A stretch of 30,938 nucleotides of DNA from an uncultured Oscillospiraceae bacterium (GTDB lineage: Bacteria > Bacillota > Clostridia > Oscillospirales > Oscillospiraceae): assembly GCA_934646175.1 (NCBI GenBank), contig CAKUEI010000007.1, positions 1 to 30,938 on the forward strand, given 5' to 3'. The notes below the pieces were generated by a model. The model worked only from the letters and a program-made list of their open reading frames with translations. It did not search any database and was not told the DNA's origin. Positions within the stretch are counted from its first letter, which is position 1. Every line of letters begins with the position of its first letter. Positions 1 through 7,526 of this stretch are shown here, in pieces. A program made the position numbers and the translations under genes.

Positions 1-405
1 GAACTGCACCTTATTGCGGTAGCGGTTGGGCTGTGCCGCGCCCAGAATGGTCTCCACGGTCACATCCGCGCCGCCGATGCGGCGGAGGGCGTCCTCCACC
101 TTCCGCCGCTTGGCCTCGCATTCGGCCTCATAGGTCATGTAACGGCTGCGGCAGCCGCCGCACTTGGGGTAATAGGGGCAGTCGGAGGGCACCCGATCCG
201 CAGACGGCGTCAGAATGCGCTCCGCTCTGGCCCAGGCGGCGGTCTTTCCCACCTTCAGGAGGCGCACCTGCGCCGTCTCCCCCGGAAGGCCCTGCGCTAC
301 AAAGCACACCCGCCCGTCCGGCAGATGGGCGATGCCCTGCCCGTCCCCGGCGTGCTGCTCCACCGTCAGGGTCAGTAGCTGATTTTTCTGGAATTCGTCC
401 TTCAT
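1..405 (-). CDS. RlmD/TrmA-family 23S rRNA (uracil-5-)-methyltransferase, N-terminal part, cut by window edge
   Basis: The frame is open from an ATG at 405 to the window edge (135 codons), so only the N-terminal part is present. Residues 8-65 look like a TRAM RNA-binding domain (TVEQHAGDGQGIAHLPDGR). They are followed by Cys76-x5-Cys82-x2-Cys85 in the stretch DCPYYPKCGGC, the iron-sulfur cluster motif of the RlmD/RlmC/TrmA methyltransferases, and by PNRYRNKVQF, which starts the family's central domain. These enzymes transfer a methyl group from SAM to C5 of a uridine in 23S rRNA or tRNA. The SAM-binding and catalytic Cys regions lie outside the window, so the exact target (U1939, U747 or another) cannot be assigned. 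An AGGAGG site lies 11 nt before the ATG. It is the last visible gene of the operon that starts at 3113, 27 nt after the metallophosphoesterase. Confidence 0.85.
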   Translation of the reverse strand, partial: MKDEFQKNQLLTLTVEQHAGDGQGIAHLPDGRVCFVAQGLPGETAQVRLLKVGKTAAWARAERILTPSADRVPSDCPYYPKCGGCRSRYMTYEAECEAKRRKVEDALRRIGGADVTVETILGAAQPNRYRNKVQF

Positions 406-432
406 GGCCTTGTGTGCCTCCTGTTTTTCCTT

Positions 433-1569
433 TCACCGGGCATTTTCGTCCGCCAACCGCCCGCGGTACCAGCCGGTCACGCCGTCCTTTTTCACCAGCG
501 CGTCCCCCTCCACCCGGGCCACCAGATGCAGGCTGTCCCCCGCGTGGATCTCCGGTCGGTAATCGGTGGAATCCTCGCAGTGCATGACCCCGTCCTTCCC
601 CCGGTATAGGTAGGAGTTCAAAATCAGCAGGGTGTGCCCCGTGCGCAGATGGCGGCAGAGGGAGCGTTCTTTCCCCTCTTCCAGCACCTCCACTTCGCTT
701 TTGCCCCAGCGGATGTTCACCGAGTCCGCCCATTCCGGCTGATCGTCCAGCGCCGTCACAGCGGGCAGACCGTCATAGGCAGTATAATGGGGGTGCGGAT
801 CGCCCTCTCCCTCAAAAATCAGAGCGTTCAGCTGCCCGTCCAGCTTCAAAACGCAGCCGCCGTCAATGCTCCAGAGGTTCATCTTTTCGTCAAACAGCGG
901 CTTTGCGCTGGGCTTCACCGGGTCATATAAGGTCACTGGCCAGTGCCCCACCACGCAGGTACGGCGGAAGGTCATGCCGCTGTGGCGGAAATCGTCGTTT
1001 TTCATGCAGTGCCAGGCGTCCAGCTTTTCTGGGTGCTCCTCGTCCTCCACGCCGCCGTGCACCAGCAGCAGCTTTTCGCTGCGCAGCACCGTGGGAAGTG
1101 TGCAGAGAAATTCCATCTCCGGCGTAAAGTGCCGCCGCAGAATGTCCCGCAGGCGGGCAAGGTCCTCATGGCCCTTCACTGCCTCCACGCCGTACTGCGC
1201 GCCCATCTGGCGGATGATGCTCTCCGGCCGATTGCTCAGATAGGGGAGGTAAAATACCTCATCCCCGCCGCCGTCGCCATAGAGAAAATCCACCACCAGA
1301 TTGTCGCAGTTGCCGCACAAAGGGCGCACATCGTACTCCCGCGTAAGCTCCATAATGAAATGGAGAGTGTCAAGGCTCTGCTTCCCTTTTTCCAGCATAT
1401 CGCCCAGCAGGAACAGGGTGTCCCCACTGCCGAACTTCACCTTTTGGAGCAGCCGCTGCAGAAAGGGGAGGTTCCCGTGGATGTCGCTCATCATCAGCAA
1501 GCGGCGGTCCCGGGGCAGCGTCAACTCACGCGCCACGGCTTTTCTTCCCATGGCTCTTCCCCGCTCCAT
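433..1569 (-). CDS. Metallophosphoesterase, PPP/calcineurin-like, with C-terminal SH3-like tail
   Basis: The 378-residue protein carries the ordered metal-site motifs of calcineurin-type phosphoesterases: SDIHGN (28-33), GDMLEKG (56-62), CGNCDN (85-90), VHGG (170-173) and GHWP (208-211). This arrangement is that of PPP-type serine/threonine phosphatases and relatives such as ApaH (GDxxExG, GNxD, HGG). All metal ligands appear present, so it should be an active cytoplasmic phosphatase; the substrate is unknown. About 100 residues extend beyond the catalytic domain. The end, with GDSLHLVARVEGD followed by GVTGWYRGRL, has the look of a small SH3-like barrel. The ATG shares one base with the prmA stop (TGATG), which argues for translational coupling and for this start; a second in-frame ATG is at codon 7. 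No signal peptide or membrane segment is seen. Confidence 0.8.
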   Translation of the reverse strand: MERGRAMGRKAVARELTLPRDRRLLMMSDIHGNLPFLQRLLQKVKFGSGDTLFLLGDMLEKGKQSLDTLHFIMELTREYDVRPLCGNCDNLVVDFLYGDGGGDEVFYLPYLSNRPESIIRQMGAQYGVEAVKGHEDLARLRDILRRHFTPEMEFLCTLPTVLRSEKLLLVHGGVEDEEHPEKLDAWHCMKNDDFRHSGMTFRRTCVVGHWPVTLYDPVKPSAKPLFDEKMNLWSIDGGCVLKLDGQLNALIFEGEGDPHPHYTAYDGLPAVTALDDQPEWADSVNIRWGKSEVEVLEEGKERSLCRHLRTGHTLLILNSYLYRGKDGVMHCEDSTDYRPEIHAGDSLHLVARVEGDALVKKDGVTGWYRGRLADENAR

Positions 1570-2522
1570 CAGTTCCGGCGGCAGGCAAAGGCCGTCCAGC
1601 CGTTGTCATTGAGCCGCTCCACGATCGTAAAGCCGTTTTTCTCCAGCGCTTCCGCCACCTCGGCGGCCCGGTGGTCGATGATGCCGGAACAGAGGAAGGC
1701 CCCCTTCGGTTTCAGAAAATCCCCCACGAAGCGGGACAGGGGGATGATGACATCGGCCACGATGTTGGCTGCCACCAGATCGTAGTTCTGACCCCGGTAC
1801 TCGCTCTGCAAAGCCGGATCCGTCAGAATATCCCCCGCGTGGAAGATGCAGGTGCCGTTTTCCGCAGTGAAGCCATTGAGGGCAGCGTTTTCATAGGCCA
1901 CCTCGGCGGCCTTGGGGTCAATATCCACACCGTCGGCGTGCTTTGCCCCCAGCACCAGCGAGGCAATGGACAAAATGCCGCTGCCGCAGCCCAGGTCCAG
2001 CACCCGTGCATCTTTTTCCACCAGCTTTTCCAGCTCGGAAAGGCACATGCGGGTAGAGGCGTGGTTGCCCGTGCCGAAGGTAAGGCCAGGGTTTAAGTAC
2101 ATGGGCTTCCGCCCGTTAGGCACCGGGCTTTCCCGCATCCAGTCGGGGACGATGTACAGCTTCTCCCCGGCGGGGATGGGCTGGTAATACTTCTGCCAGC
2201 TGGTGGCCCAGTCGTTGCTGCCCAGGGGCTGCTGCTCCACCGTGACCCAGTCCCCCAGTCCGTCGGTGTAGGTGTGCAGCTGGTTTTTGCCGTCCGCGTC
2301 ATCGGTGACGTACAATTTAATGCGGGCCGCGCCCTTCATCTTCTCCATCAGCGCGTCGTCCACATAGTCCCAGTACTGCCGGTTCTGCTCCAGAAACAGG
2401 CGGAAATCCGCCTCGTCCTCGATCACCATGCCGGTGACCCCTCGGCCGGTCAGCACGGCAGCCAGCTCATCCAGCCGATTTGCCGGGGTGGTAAGGGTCA
2501 CTTCGATCCAGTTTGCTTCCAT
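1569..2522 (-). CDS. prmA: Ribosomal protein L11 methyltransferase PrmA
   Basis: The 317-residue product matches PrmA, which trimethylates ribosomal protein L11 using SAM. Diagnostic segments are NPGLTFGTGNHASTRMCL (about 144-161), the SAM-binding VLDLGCGSGILSI (about 174-186), GVDIDPKAAEVA, and NIVADVIIPL (the PrmA version of the NPPY-like motif IV). The length is close to the usual 290-320. An in-frame ATG exists at 2549, but the one at 2522 is preferred: it has GGAGG 7 nt upstream and begins MEANWIEVTLTT, the usual PrmA N-terminus. It lies 42 nt after the DUF1836 gene and is coupled to the next gene through TGATG. Confidence 0.95.
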   Translation of the reverse strand: MEANWIEVTLTTPANRLDELAAVLTGRGVTGMVIEDEADFRLFLEQNRQYWDYVDDALMEKMKGAARIKLYVTDDADGKNQLHTYTDGLGDWVTVEQQPLGSNDWATSWQKYYQPIPAGEKLYIVPDWMRESPVPNGRKPMYLNPGLTFGTGNHASTRMCLSELEKLVEKDARVLDLGCGSGILSIASLVLGAKHADGVDIDPKAAEVAYENAALNGFTAENGTCIFHAGDILTDPALQSEYRGQNYDLVAANIVADVIIPLSRFVGDFLKPKGAFLCSGIIDHRAAEVAEALEKNGFTIVERLNDNGWTAFACRRN

Positions 2523-2564
2523 TCTATTTCCTCCAAGCCATCCGGTCACGCCGGTTTCCCAGCA

Positions 2565-3113
2565 TTATTTCCGTTCTTTTTTCCCGCTTTTCCCCTCGGG
2601 GATATCCTGCTTCTGCCGCAGAAGCTCCACCACCCGGGCGCAGGCCAGCTGATTGGCATAGCTGCGCAGGGCCAGCTCCAGCGCCAGATGGGAAAGCTCC
2701 TCCTCCGGCGTACCCTCAGGAAGGTGCTCCGCCGTGTCGGTCAGGGCATCGTCCAGGGCGTGGCGGAACTCGTCATATAGGCCGCGGTTTCCTTTCTCCC
2801 CGCTGCGGGCGGCGGAGAGCAGCACACTCATTTCCTTCAGGGACAGCACCTTTTTCAGGGCGCAGATCACCGTCAGGCTGGCCAGATGCTCCTGAGAATA
2901 GCGCTTCCCGTCCGCTCGGGGCAGCAGGCCGTCCTTGCTGTAGTTATTCACCATGGCGGAGGTCAGGGTCCCCTCCCCCTCGTCAAAGCGGATCAGCTGC
3001 CGCGGCATGTACGAGATCAGCTGATCCATATAAAGTGCCAGATCGGGCAGTGCCTCCCACTCGGCGGGCCGCTCTTCCTGCAGGCGCTGCTTCAAATCCT
3101 TCAATTCGTCCAC
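2565..3113 (-). CDS. DUF1836 domain protein, MerR-like putative transcriptional regulator
   Basis: The 182-residue protein resembles the DUF1836 family of Firmicutes, which is related to MerR-type winged-helix DNA-binding domains. Seen directly: MPRQLIRFDEGEGTLTSAMVNNYSKDGLLP, in which a helix-turn-helix-like stretch (SAMVNNYSKDGLL) is followed by RYSQEHLASLTVICALKKVLSLKEM, the MerR-like pattern of wing followed by helix. The C-terminus is helical and ends in a basic tail (GKSGKKERK). The start is a GTG at 3113 with AAGGAGGAG about 5 nt upstream. It is the first gene of the operon. The palindrome at 3138-3160 over its probable -10 box makes autoregulation plausible, but that is inference. Confidence 0.8.
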   Translation of the reverse strand: MDELKDLKQRLQEERPAEWEALPDLALYMDQLISYMPRQLIRFDEGEGTLTSAMVNNYSKDGLLPRADGKRYSQEHLASLTVICALKKVLSLKEMSVLLSAARSGEKGNRGLYDEFRHALDDALTDTAEHLPEGTPEEELSHLALELALRSYANQLACARVVELLRQKQDIPEGKSGKKERK

Positions 3114-3137
3114 AAGCTCTCCTCCTTAACTCATCTT

Positions 3138-3160
3138 CAATATGACATTTGGTCATATTG
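3138..3160. promoter_or_regulatory. Perfect 9-bp inverted repeat, candidate operator
   Basis: CAATATGAC and GTCATATTG are exact reverse complements separated by 5 nt. The palindrome lies 25 nt upstream of the DUF1836 gene and overlaps the extended -10 box TGGTACAAT of the minus-strand promoter. It is AT-rich within a GC-rich region. Neither arm is followed by a T-run on the minus strand, so it is a better operator than terminator. The natural candidate ligand is the DUF1836 protein itself. Confidence 0.6.
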
Positions 3161-3165
3161 TACCA
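3157..3165 (-). promoter_or_regulatory. Probable extended -10 promoter of the DUF1836-prmA operon
   Basis: On the minus strand TGG-TACAAT forms an extended -10 element, with TACAAT at 3162-3157. No good -35 lies at 17 nt: TTGACG is present but only 10 nt away. The element overlaps the palindrome at 3138-3160, so a bound repressor would cover it. Assignment is by eye. Confidence 0.45.
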
Positions 3166-3213
3166 CACCACGCGTCAAAATGGAATAGGCTTTCCCCGTC
3201 CGGCGCAATCTCA

Positions 3214-3243
3214 TTTGCTTTTTTCGCCGGGATTTGATACAGT
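3214..3243 (+). promoter_or_regulatory. Possible weak promoter of the vanY-like gene
   Basis: TTTGCT at 3214-3219 and TACAGT at 3238-3243 are separated by 18 nt and lie 32 nt before the start codon at 3276. They are the only plausible sigma-A-like pair in the divergent intergenic region on this strand. Both boxes deviate from consensus. Confidence 0.3.
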
Positions 3244-3275
3244 AAGCATCAGAAGAAATGAAAGGAGCACCCACT

Positions 3276-4097
3276 ATGCCGTCTTCTTCCCACGGGCGCC
3301 GGGAGCAATCTGCCCCCCGCCGCCGTCGCCGCCGCGCACCCCGTTATAACCCCATCATGGTGATTGCCTTCGCCGTGGTGGTCATCGTCGTGGCCCTAAC
3401 GCTGAACCGTTTGAATTTTCAGGATAAGCCGGAGGACACCCCTTCTCCCTCCCCCAGCGAGTCCGCTTCCCCCTCTGTCACCCCCGCGCCGGAGGGGACG
3501 GACACGCCGGAGCCTTCCACCACGGTGGACACCACTGCGTGGAACCTGCGCCTTGTGAACACCTCCCATCCCCTGCCGGATGACTTCACCGTAGAGGTGA
3601 CACAGCTGCGCAGCGGCCACGCCATCGACTCCCGGGCCTATCCGGAATTACAGCAAATGATGGATGACGCCCGGGCCGCCGGGGTCTCCCCCCTGATCTG
3701 CTCCTCCTTCCGCACCATGGACAAGCAGAAGCAGCTGTTCCAAAGGCAGGTGGATTCCTATGTGAACCGCGGCTACTCTCAGTCGGATGCCGAGGTACAG
3801 GCCGCCGTGTGGGTGGCCATCCCCGGCACCAGCGAGCACCAGCTTGGCCTTGCAGTGGACATTGTGGACGAATCCTATCAGATGCTGGACAAAAAGCAGG
3901 AGACCACCCCCGCCCAGCAATGGCTCATGGCCCACTGTCAGGATTACGGCTTCATCCTGCGCTATCCCACGGATAAAAGCGATATCACCGGCATCGGGTA
4001 CGAGCCGTGGCACTATCGTTATGTGGGGAAAGAGGCCGCGCAGGAGATCATGAGCCGCGGCATCTGCCTGGAGGAATACCTGGGCGAGACAAACTGA
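3276..4097 (+). CDS. VanY/M15B-type D-alanyl-D-alanine carboxypeptidase, membrane-anchored
   Basis: The 273-residue protein has a very basic N-terminus (RRRRRR), one membrane helix (about 28-44, IMVIAFAVVVIVVALTL) and a Pro/Ser/Thr-rich wall-spanning linker (50-88). A VanY peptidase domain of about 175 residues follows. Zinc-site motifs are complete: SEHQLGLAVDI (His188, Asp195) and EPWHYRYVG (Glu243, His246), with the substrate-loop marker SSFRTMDKQ before them. The domain removes the terminal D-Ala from peptidoglycan pentapeptides outside the membrane. The ATG at 3276 is preferred over one at 3258 because AGGAG lies between them at good spacing. No vanR/S/H/A-type genes are nearby, so this is probably a cell-wall maintenance enzyme rather than a vancomycin resistance gene. 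It is 31 nt upstream of the GTPase-nuclease gene and probably cotranscribed with it. Confidence 0.9.
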   Translation: MPSSSHGRREQSAPRRRRRRAPRYNPIMVIAFAVVVIVVALTLNRLNFQDKPEDTPSPSPSESASPSVTPAPEGTDTPEPSTTVDTTAWNLRLVNTSHPLPDDFTVEVTQLRSGHAIDSRAYPELQQMMDDARAAGVSPLICSSFRTMDKQKQLFQRQVDSYVNRGYSQSDAEVQAAVWVAIPGTSEHQLGLAVDIVDESYQMLDKKQETTPAQQWLMAHCQDYGFILRYPTDKSDITGIGYEPWHYRYVGKEAAQEIMSRGICLEEYLGETN

Positions 4098-4128
4098 CTT
4101 ACACCGAATAGAAAGGAGGCGCCGGACC

Positions 4129-6789
4129 ATGCACCAGCAGATCGCCGGCATTCTGGCCCATGTGGACGCCGGAAAAACCACCCTGTCCGAAGCCATGCTC
4201 TATGTTTCCGGCGCCGTGCGCCGTCTGGGTCGGGTGGACCATCAGGACGCGTTTCTGGACACCGACGCCATCGAGCGGGAGCGGGGCATCACCATCTTTT
4301 CCAAGCAGGCGGTACTTTCCCTGCCCGCTTTTCAGCTCACCTTGCTGGACACTCCGGGCCACGTGGACTTTTCCGCGGAGATGGAGCGCACCCTACAGGT
4401 GCTGGATTACGCCATTCTGGTCATCAGCGGCACCGACGGCGTGCAGGGCCACACCCTGACCCTTTGGCAGCTTCTGAAGCGCTACGAGGTGCCCGTTTTC
4501 CTGTTCGTCAACAAAATGGACCTTCCCGGCGCGGACAAGAAGCATTTGCTCCGTGAACTTCAGTCCCGTCTGGATGACCGGTGCGTGGACTTCACCTCCC
4601 CAGTGGGGGATGCCTTCTGGGAAGCGGCCGCCACCAGCAGCGAAGGGGTCTTGAGCGAATATCTGGAGACCGGCCGCCTTTCCGACGACGCCCTGCGGGA
4701 CGCCATCGCTCGGCGGCAGCTGTTCCCCTGTCTGTTCGGCTCCGCTTTGAAGCTGGAGGGCGTGTCGGAATTCCTCGCTGCCTTTCAGCGCTTCACCCGT
4801 CCGAAAACCTACCCCAACGCCTTCGGCGCACGGGTCTATAAGATCGCCCGGGACGAGCAGGGCGCTCGCCTCACCTACCTGAAGGTCACCGGCGGTACAC
4901 TTCATGTGAAGGATCCCGTCACCAACCGCCGCCCGGGGGATGCCGACGATGGCAGTTTCTGGACGGAAAAGGCCGACCAGCTGCGGCTTTACTCCGGCGC
5001 GAAATTTCAAATTTTAAGCGAGGTTCCCGCCGGCGGCGTGTGCGCCGTCACCGGCCTCAGCCGCACCTATCCAGGACAGGGGCTGGGCTGCGAAAACGGT
5101 GAGGCGCACCCCGTGCTGGAGCCGGTGCTCACCTATCGCCTGCTGCTGCCCGACGGGTGTGACCCCTTCCGCGCCCTCAGTCAGCTGCGCCAGCTGGAGG
5201 AAGAGGACCCGCAGCTCCATCTGGTGTGGCAGGAATCTACCGGCGAAATTCACATCCAGCTCATGGGTGAGGTGCAGCTGGATGTGCTCGTCCGCCTGAT
5301 CCGGGATCGGTTTGGCATGGAGGTCTCCTTCGGCGCCGGGCGCATCGTGTATAAAGAGACCATCACCGAGCCGGTGGAGGGCGTAGGGCACTTCGAGCCC
5401 CTGCGCCATTATGCGGAGGTGCATCTGCTGCTGGAGCCGGGCGAGCGGGGCAGCGGCCTCACCTTCCGCACCGTCTGCCCGGAGGATCAGCTAGACCGGA
5501 ACTGGCAGCGGCTGATCCTGACCCATTTGGAGGAAAAGGGGCATCGCGGTGTCCTCACCGGCGCGCCCATCACCGACATGGTCATCACCCTCACCGCCGG
5601 GAAGGCCCACGTCAAACACACCGAGGGCGGCGATTTCCGTCAGGCCACCTACCGCGCCGTGCGACAGGGCCTCCGAAAGGCCAAAAGCATCCTGCTGGAG
5701 CCATGGTATTCCTTCCGGCTGGAGGTACCGCAGGACTGTGTGGGCCGTACCATGGCTGACCTGCAGCGGCTCTCTGCCCGGTTCGAGGGGCCAGAGCACA
5801 GCGGCAGCTGCGCCGTGCTCACTGGCAGTGGTCCCGCCGCCTGCCTGCGGGGCTATGGACTGGAAGTGACCGCTTATACCAAAGGGCAGGGCCGTTTTTC
5901 CTGCACCCTATCTGGGTACGCCCCCTGCCACGATCAGGACGAGGTGGTGGCCGCCATCGGCTACGACTGCGACGGCGACCTCGAAAACACGGCGGACTCC
6001 GTTTTCTGTTCCCACGGCGCGGGTACCGTGGTAAAATGGGACGAGGTGGAGCAACACATGCATCTGCCCGCCTTCTTCTCCTCTCGCCCGGAGCGGGAAG
6101 GGGAAAAGCCGGCATTCCGCCCCCGTCCCGCCTCCCCCGCCGGGACGCTGGCCGCAGAAAAGGAGCTGCAGGAGATCTTCGAGCGCACCTACGGCCCCGT
6201 CAAGCGGAAGGATTTTCAGCCGCCCCGCCCCAAAGCGGAGCACGGCGGGAACGCCCAAAAGCGCCCCGCCGCCGCCCCCTCCGGCCCGGAATATCTGCTG
6301 GTGGACGGGTACAACATCATTTTCGCCTGGGATGAGCTGAAGGCCGTGGCCCGGGAAAATCTGGACGCCGCCCGGCAGTTGCTTATGGACCTTCTCTGCA
6401 ACTATCAGGCCATCCGTCAGTGCCGCCTCATTCTGGTGTTCGACGCCTACAAGGTCCCAAATAACCCCGGCAGCGTGGAGACCTATCACAACATCCACGT
6501 GGTCTACACCAAAGAGGCGGAGACCGCCGACCATTATATCGAAAAAGCCACCTACGAGCTGGGGCAGGCCCATCGGGTGCGGGTGGCCACCTCCGACGGG
6601 GCGGAGCAGCTCATCATTCTGGGCCACGGTGCCCTCCGTGTCTCCGCCCGCATCTTCCACGACGAGGTGATGCAGACCTCCGGCGAACTGAAAGCCCTTC
6701 TGGAGCAAAACCGCATCAAGGGGAAGCACCTTGACAAGCTGGAGCACACCGCCGCCATCCGCCCCCTCAAAAAAACGCCGAAAGAATAA
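4129..6789 (+). CDS. Tet(M)/EF-G-like ribosome-binding GTPase fused to a C-terminal YacP/Rae1-type NYN nuclease domain
   Basis: The 886-residue protein begins with a complete translational GTPase: P-loop AHVDAGKTT (10-18), RERGITI switch I, DTPGH (74-78) and NKMD (128-131). EF-G-like domains II-V follow to about residue 640, the size of a Tet(M)/Tet(O) protein. The domain IV tip reads HVKHTEGGDF (494-503) rather than the SPVSTPADF loop of Tet(M), so tetracycline resistance should not be assumed. After a linker (ELQEIFERTYGPVKR, about 679-693), residues 721-865 match the A-site endoribonuclease Rae1 (YacP): LLVDGYNIIFAW (Asp726), VFDAY (Asp772), TKEAETAD (Glu798, Asp801), ATSDGAEQ (Asp823) and GALRVSAR. 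Known of the families: the first domain enters the ribosomal A site and uses GTP, and Rae1 cleaves mRNA there. Inference: GTP-dependent delivery of an A-site nuclease. GGAGG lies 9 nt before the ATG. Confidence 0.9.
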   Translation: MHQQIAGILAHVDAGKTTLSEAMLYVSGAVRRLGRVDHQDAFLDTDAIERERGITIFSKQAVLSLPAFQLTLLDTPGHVDFSAEMERTLQVLDYAILVISGTDGVQGHTLTLWQLLKRYEVPVFLFVNKMDLPGADKKHLLRELQSRLDDRCVDFTSPVGDAFWEAAATSSEGVLSEYLETGRLSDDALRDAIARRQLFPCLFGSALKLEGVSEFLAAFQRFTRPKTYPNAFGARVYKIARDEQGARLTYLKVTGGTLHVKDPVTNRRPGDADDGSFWTEKADQLRLYSGAKFQILSEVPAGGVCAVTGLSRTYPGQGLGCENGEAHPVLEPVLTYRLLLPDGCDPFRALSQLRQLEEEDPQLHLVWQESTGEIHIQLMGEVQLDVLVRLIRDRFGMEVSFGAGRIVYKETITEPVEGVGHFEPLRHYAEVHLLLEPGERGSGLTFRTVCPEDQLDRNWQRLILTHLEEKGHRGVLTGAPITDMVITLTAGKAHVKHTEGGDFRQATYRAVRQGLRKAKSILLEPWYSFRLEVPQDCVGRTMADLQRLSARFEGPEHSGSCAVLTGSGPAACLRGYGLEVTAYTKGQGRFSCTLSGYAPCHDQDEVVAAIGYDCDGDLENTADSVFCSHGAGTVVKWDEVEQHMHLPAFFSSRPEREGEKPAFRPRPASPAGTLAAEKELQEIFERTYGPVKRKDFQPPRPKAEHGGNAQKRPAAAPSGPEYLLVDGYNIIFAWDELKAVARENLDAARQLLMDLLCNYQAIRQCRLILVFDAYKVPNNPGSVETYHNIHVVYTKEAETADHYIEKATYELGQAHRVRVATSDGAEQLIILGHGALRVSARIFHDEVMQTSGELKALLEQNRIKGKHLDKLEHTAAIRPLKKTPKE

Positions 6790-6838
6790 AACACACAAGC
6801 GGAACCCGCTTCGTGAACGCCGCAAGCATTTAACGCGC

Positions 6839-6871
6839 AAAAAGGACGCAGTTTTCACTGCGTCCTTTTTT
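6839..6871. terminator. Bidirectional intrinsic terminator between convergent genes
   Basis: GGACGCAGT (6844-6852) pairs perfectly with ACTGCGTCC (6857-6865) around a TTTC loop. It is flanked by A5 on the left and T6 on the right, so both strands read as a GC-rich hairpin followed by a U-run. It lies 49 nt after the GTPase-nuclease stop and 8 nt beyond the end of the convergent membrane-protein gene, and serves both. Confidence 0.9.
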
Positions 6872-6878
6872 GCCCTTT

Positions 6879-7526
6879 TTATTTGGAGATTCGTTTTTTC
6901 CTGCGGCCCGCGATCAGATAGATCACCACAAAGGCGGCGATCAGTCCGATGGCCAGGAGGGCGCAGTTGCGGAAAAATTCCTCCGGCAGGATGAGGATGA
7001 TCTCATCCGTGGCCGGGTCGAAGAGCCAGTTGGTTTTCCCCGGGAAAAAGAGGCTGTGGAACGCGGTGAAGGCTTTGTCGAAATCGATGGCCCCCGCAAT
7101 GCCCACAACGGCGAAAAAGATCAGCATCCCGATCCCCGCCCAGAAGGACGGTCCGAACCCGAGGAAACGATGGGTCTTCCACTTCCGGGAGAGAATCCAT
7201 AATACCAGCAGCGCCGCGGCCGTTCCCGCCGCCAGATCAAGGTCCATCCAGAAAAGGTTCTTCACGTCGGCAAAGTGGCTGTACCCGGACTGGGACCATT
7301 TGAGCTGCCCCGTCCGGAAGGGTTCCCCCTTCAGCTCGTAATCCATCATATCATCAAAGGCTTCCCGGATGACCTCTTTGCTCCAGCCGGTGGACTCCGG
7401 AATGGACAGCGCATCGATCTGTGCATAGTAAAACGGGCGGTAAAGAATGGGCGCCGCAATGGACGCACTGATCGCAAACAGCGCCAGCACCACGGACAAT
7501 ACTACCGATAGGATGCGTTCTTTCAT
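6879..7526 (-). CDS. TIGR01906/DUF1461-family integral membrane protein
   Basis: The 215-residue protein has the layout of the TIGR01906 family. A first membrane helix (about 5-26) is followed by the extracellular LYRPFYYAQIDAL motif, a short amphipathic helix ending in DDMMDYELKGE, then SHFADVKNLFWMDL and three further membrane helices, with a basic tail RRKKRISK. The family's function is unknown. The start at 7526 has AAGGAG about 7 nt upstream. Its ATG overlaps the stop of the preceding gene by 4 nt (ATGA), so the longer in-frame start at 7595 is rejected. It is the last gene of the trmO operon and ends at the shared terminator. Confidence 0.85.
   Translation of the reverse strand: MKERILSVVLSVVLALFAISASIAAPILYRPFYYAQIDALSIPESTGWSKEVIREAFDDMMDYELKGEPFRTGQLKWSQSGYSHFADVKNLFWMDLDLAAGTAAALLVLWILSRKWKTHRFLGFGPSFWAGIGMLIFFAVVGIAGAIDFDKAFTAFHSLFFPGKTNWLFDPATDEIILILPEEFFRNCALLAIGLIAAFVVIYLIAGRRKKRISK

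Noticed and set aside
3276..4097. vanY of a vancomycin-resistance cluster
   Set aside because: No ligase, dehydrogenase, VanX or two-component genes lie nearby. Isolated VanY-type carboxypeptidases are common in Clostridia.
4129..6789. Tetracycline resistance gene tet(M)/tet(O)
   Set aside because: The GTPase half is similar, but the domain IV tip loop differs and a nuclease domain is attached. There is no mobile-element context, and composition matches neighbouring genes, so a chromosomal translation-quality factor is more likely.
6798..6812. Hairpin AAGCGG-AAC-CCGCTT just after the GTPase-nuclease stop as a terminator
   Set aside because: The stem is 6 bp with no T-run behind it. The neighbouring 9-bp hairpin with T6 at 6839-6871 is the convincing terminator.
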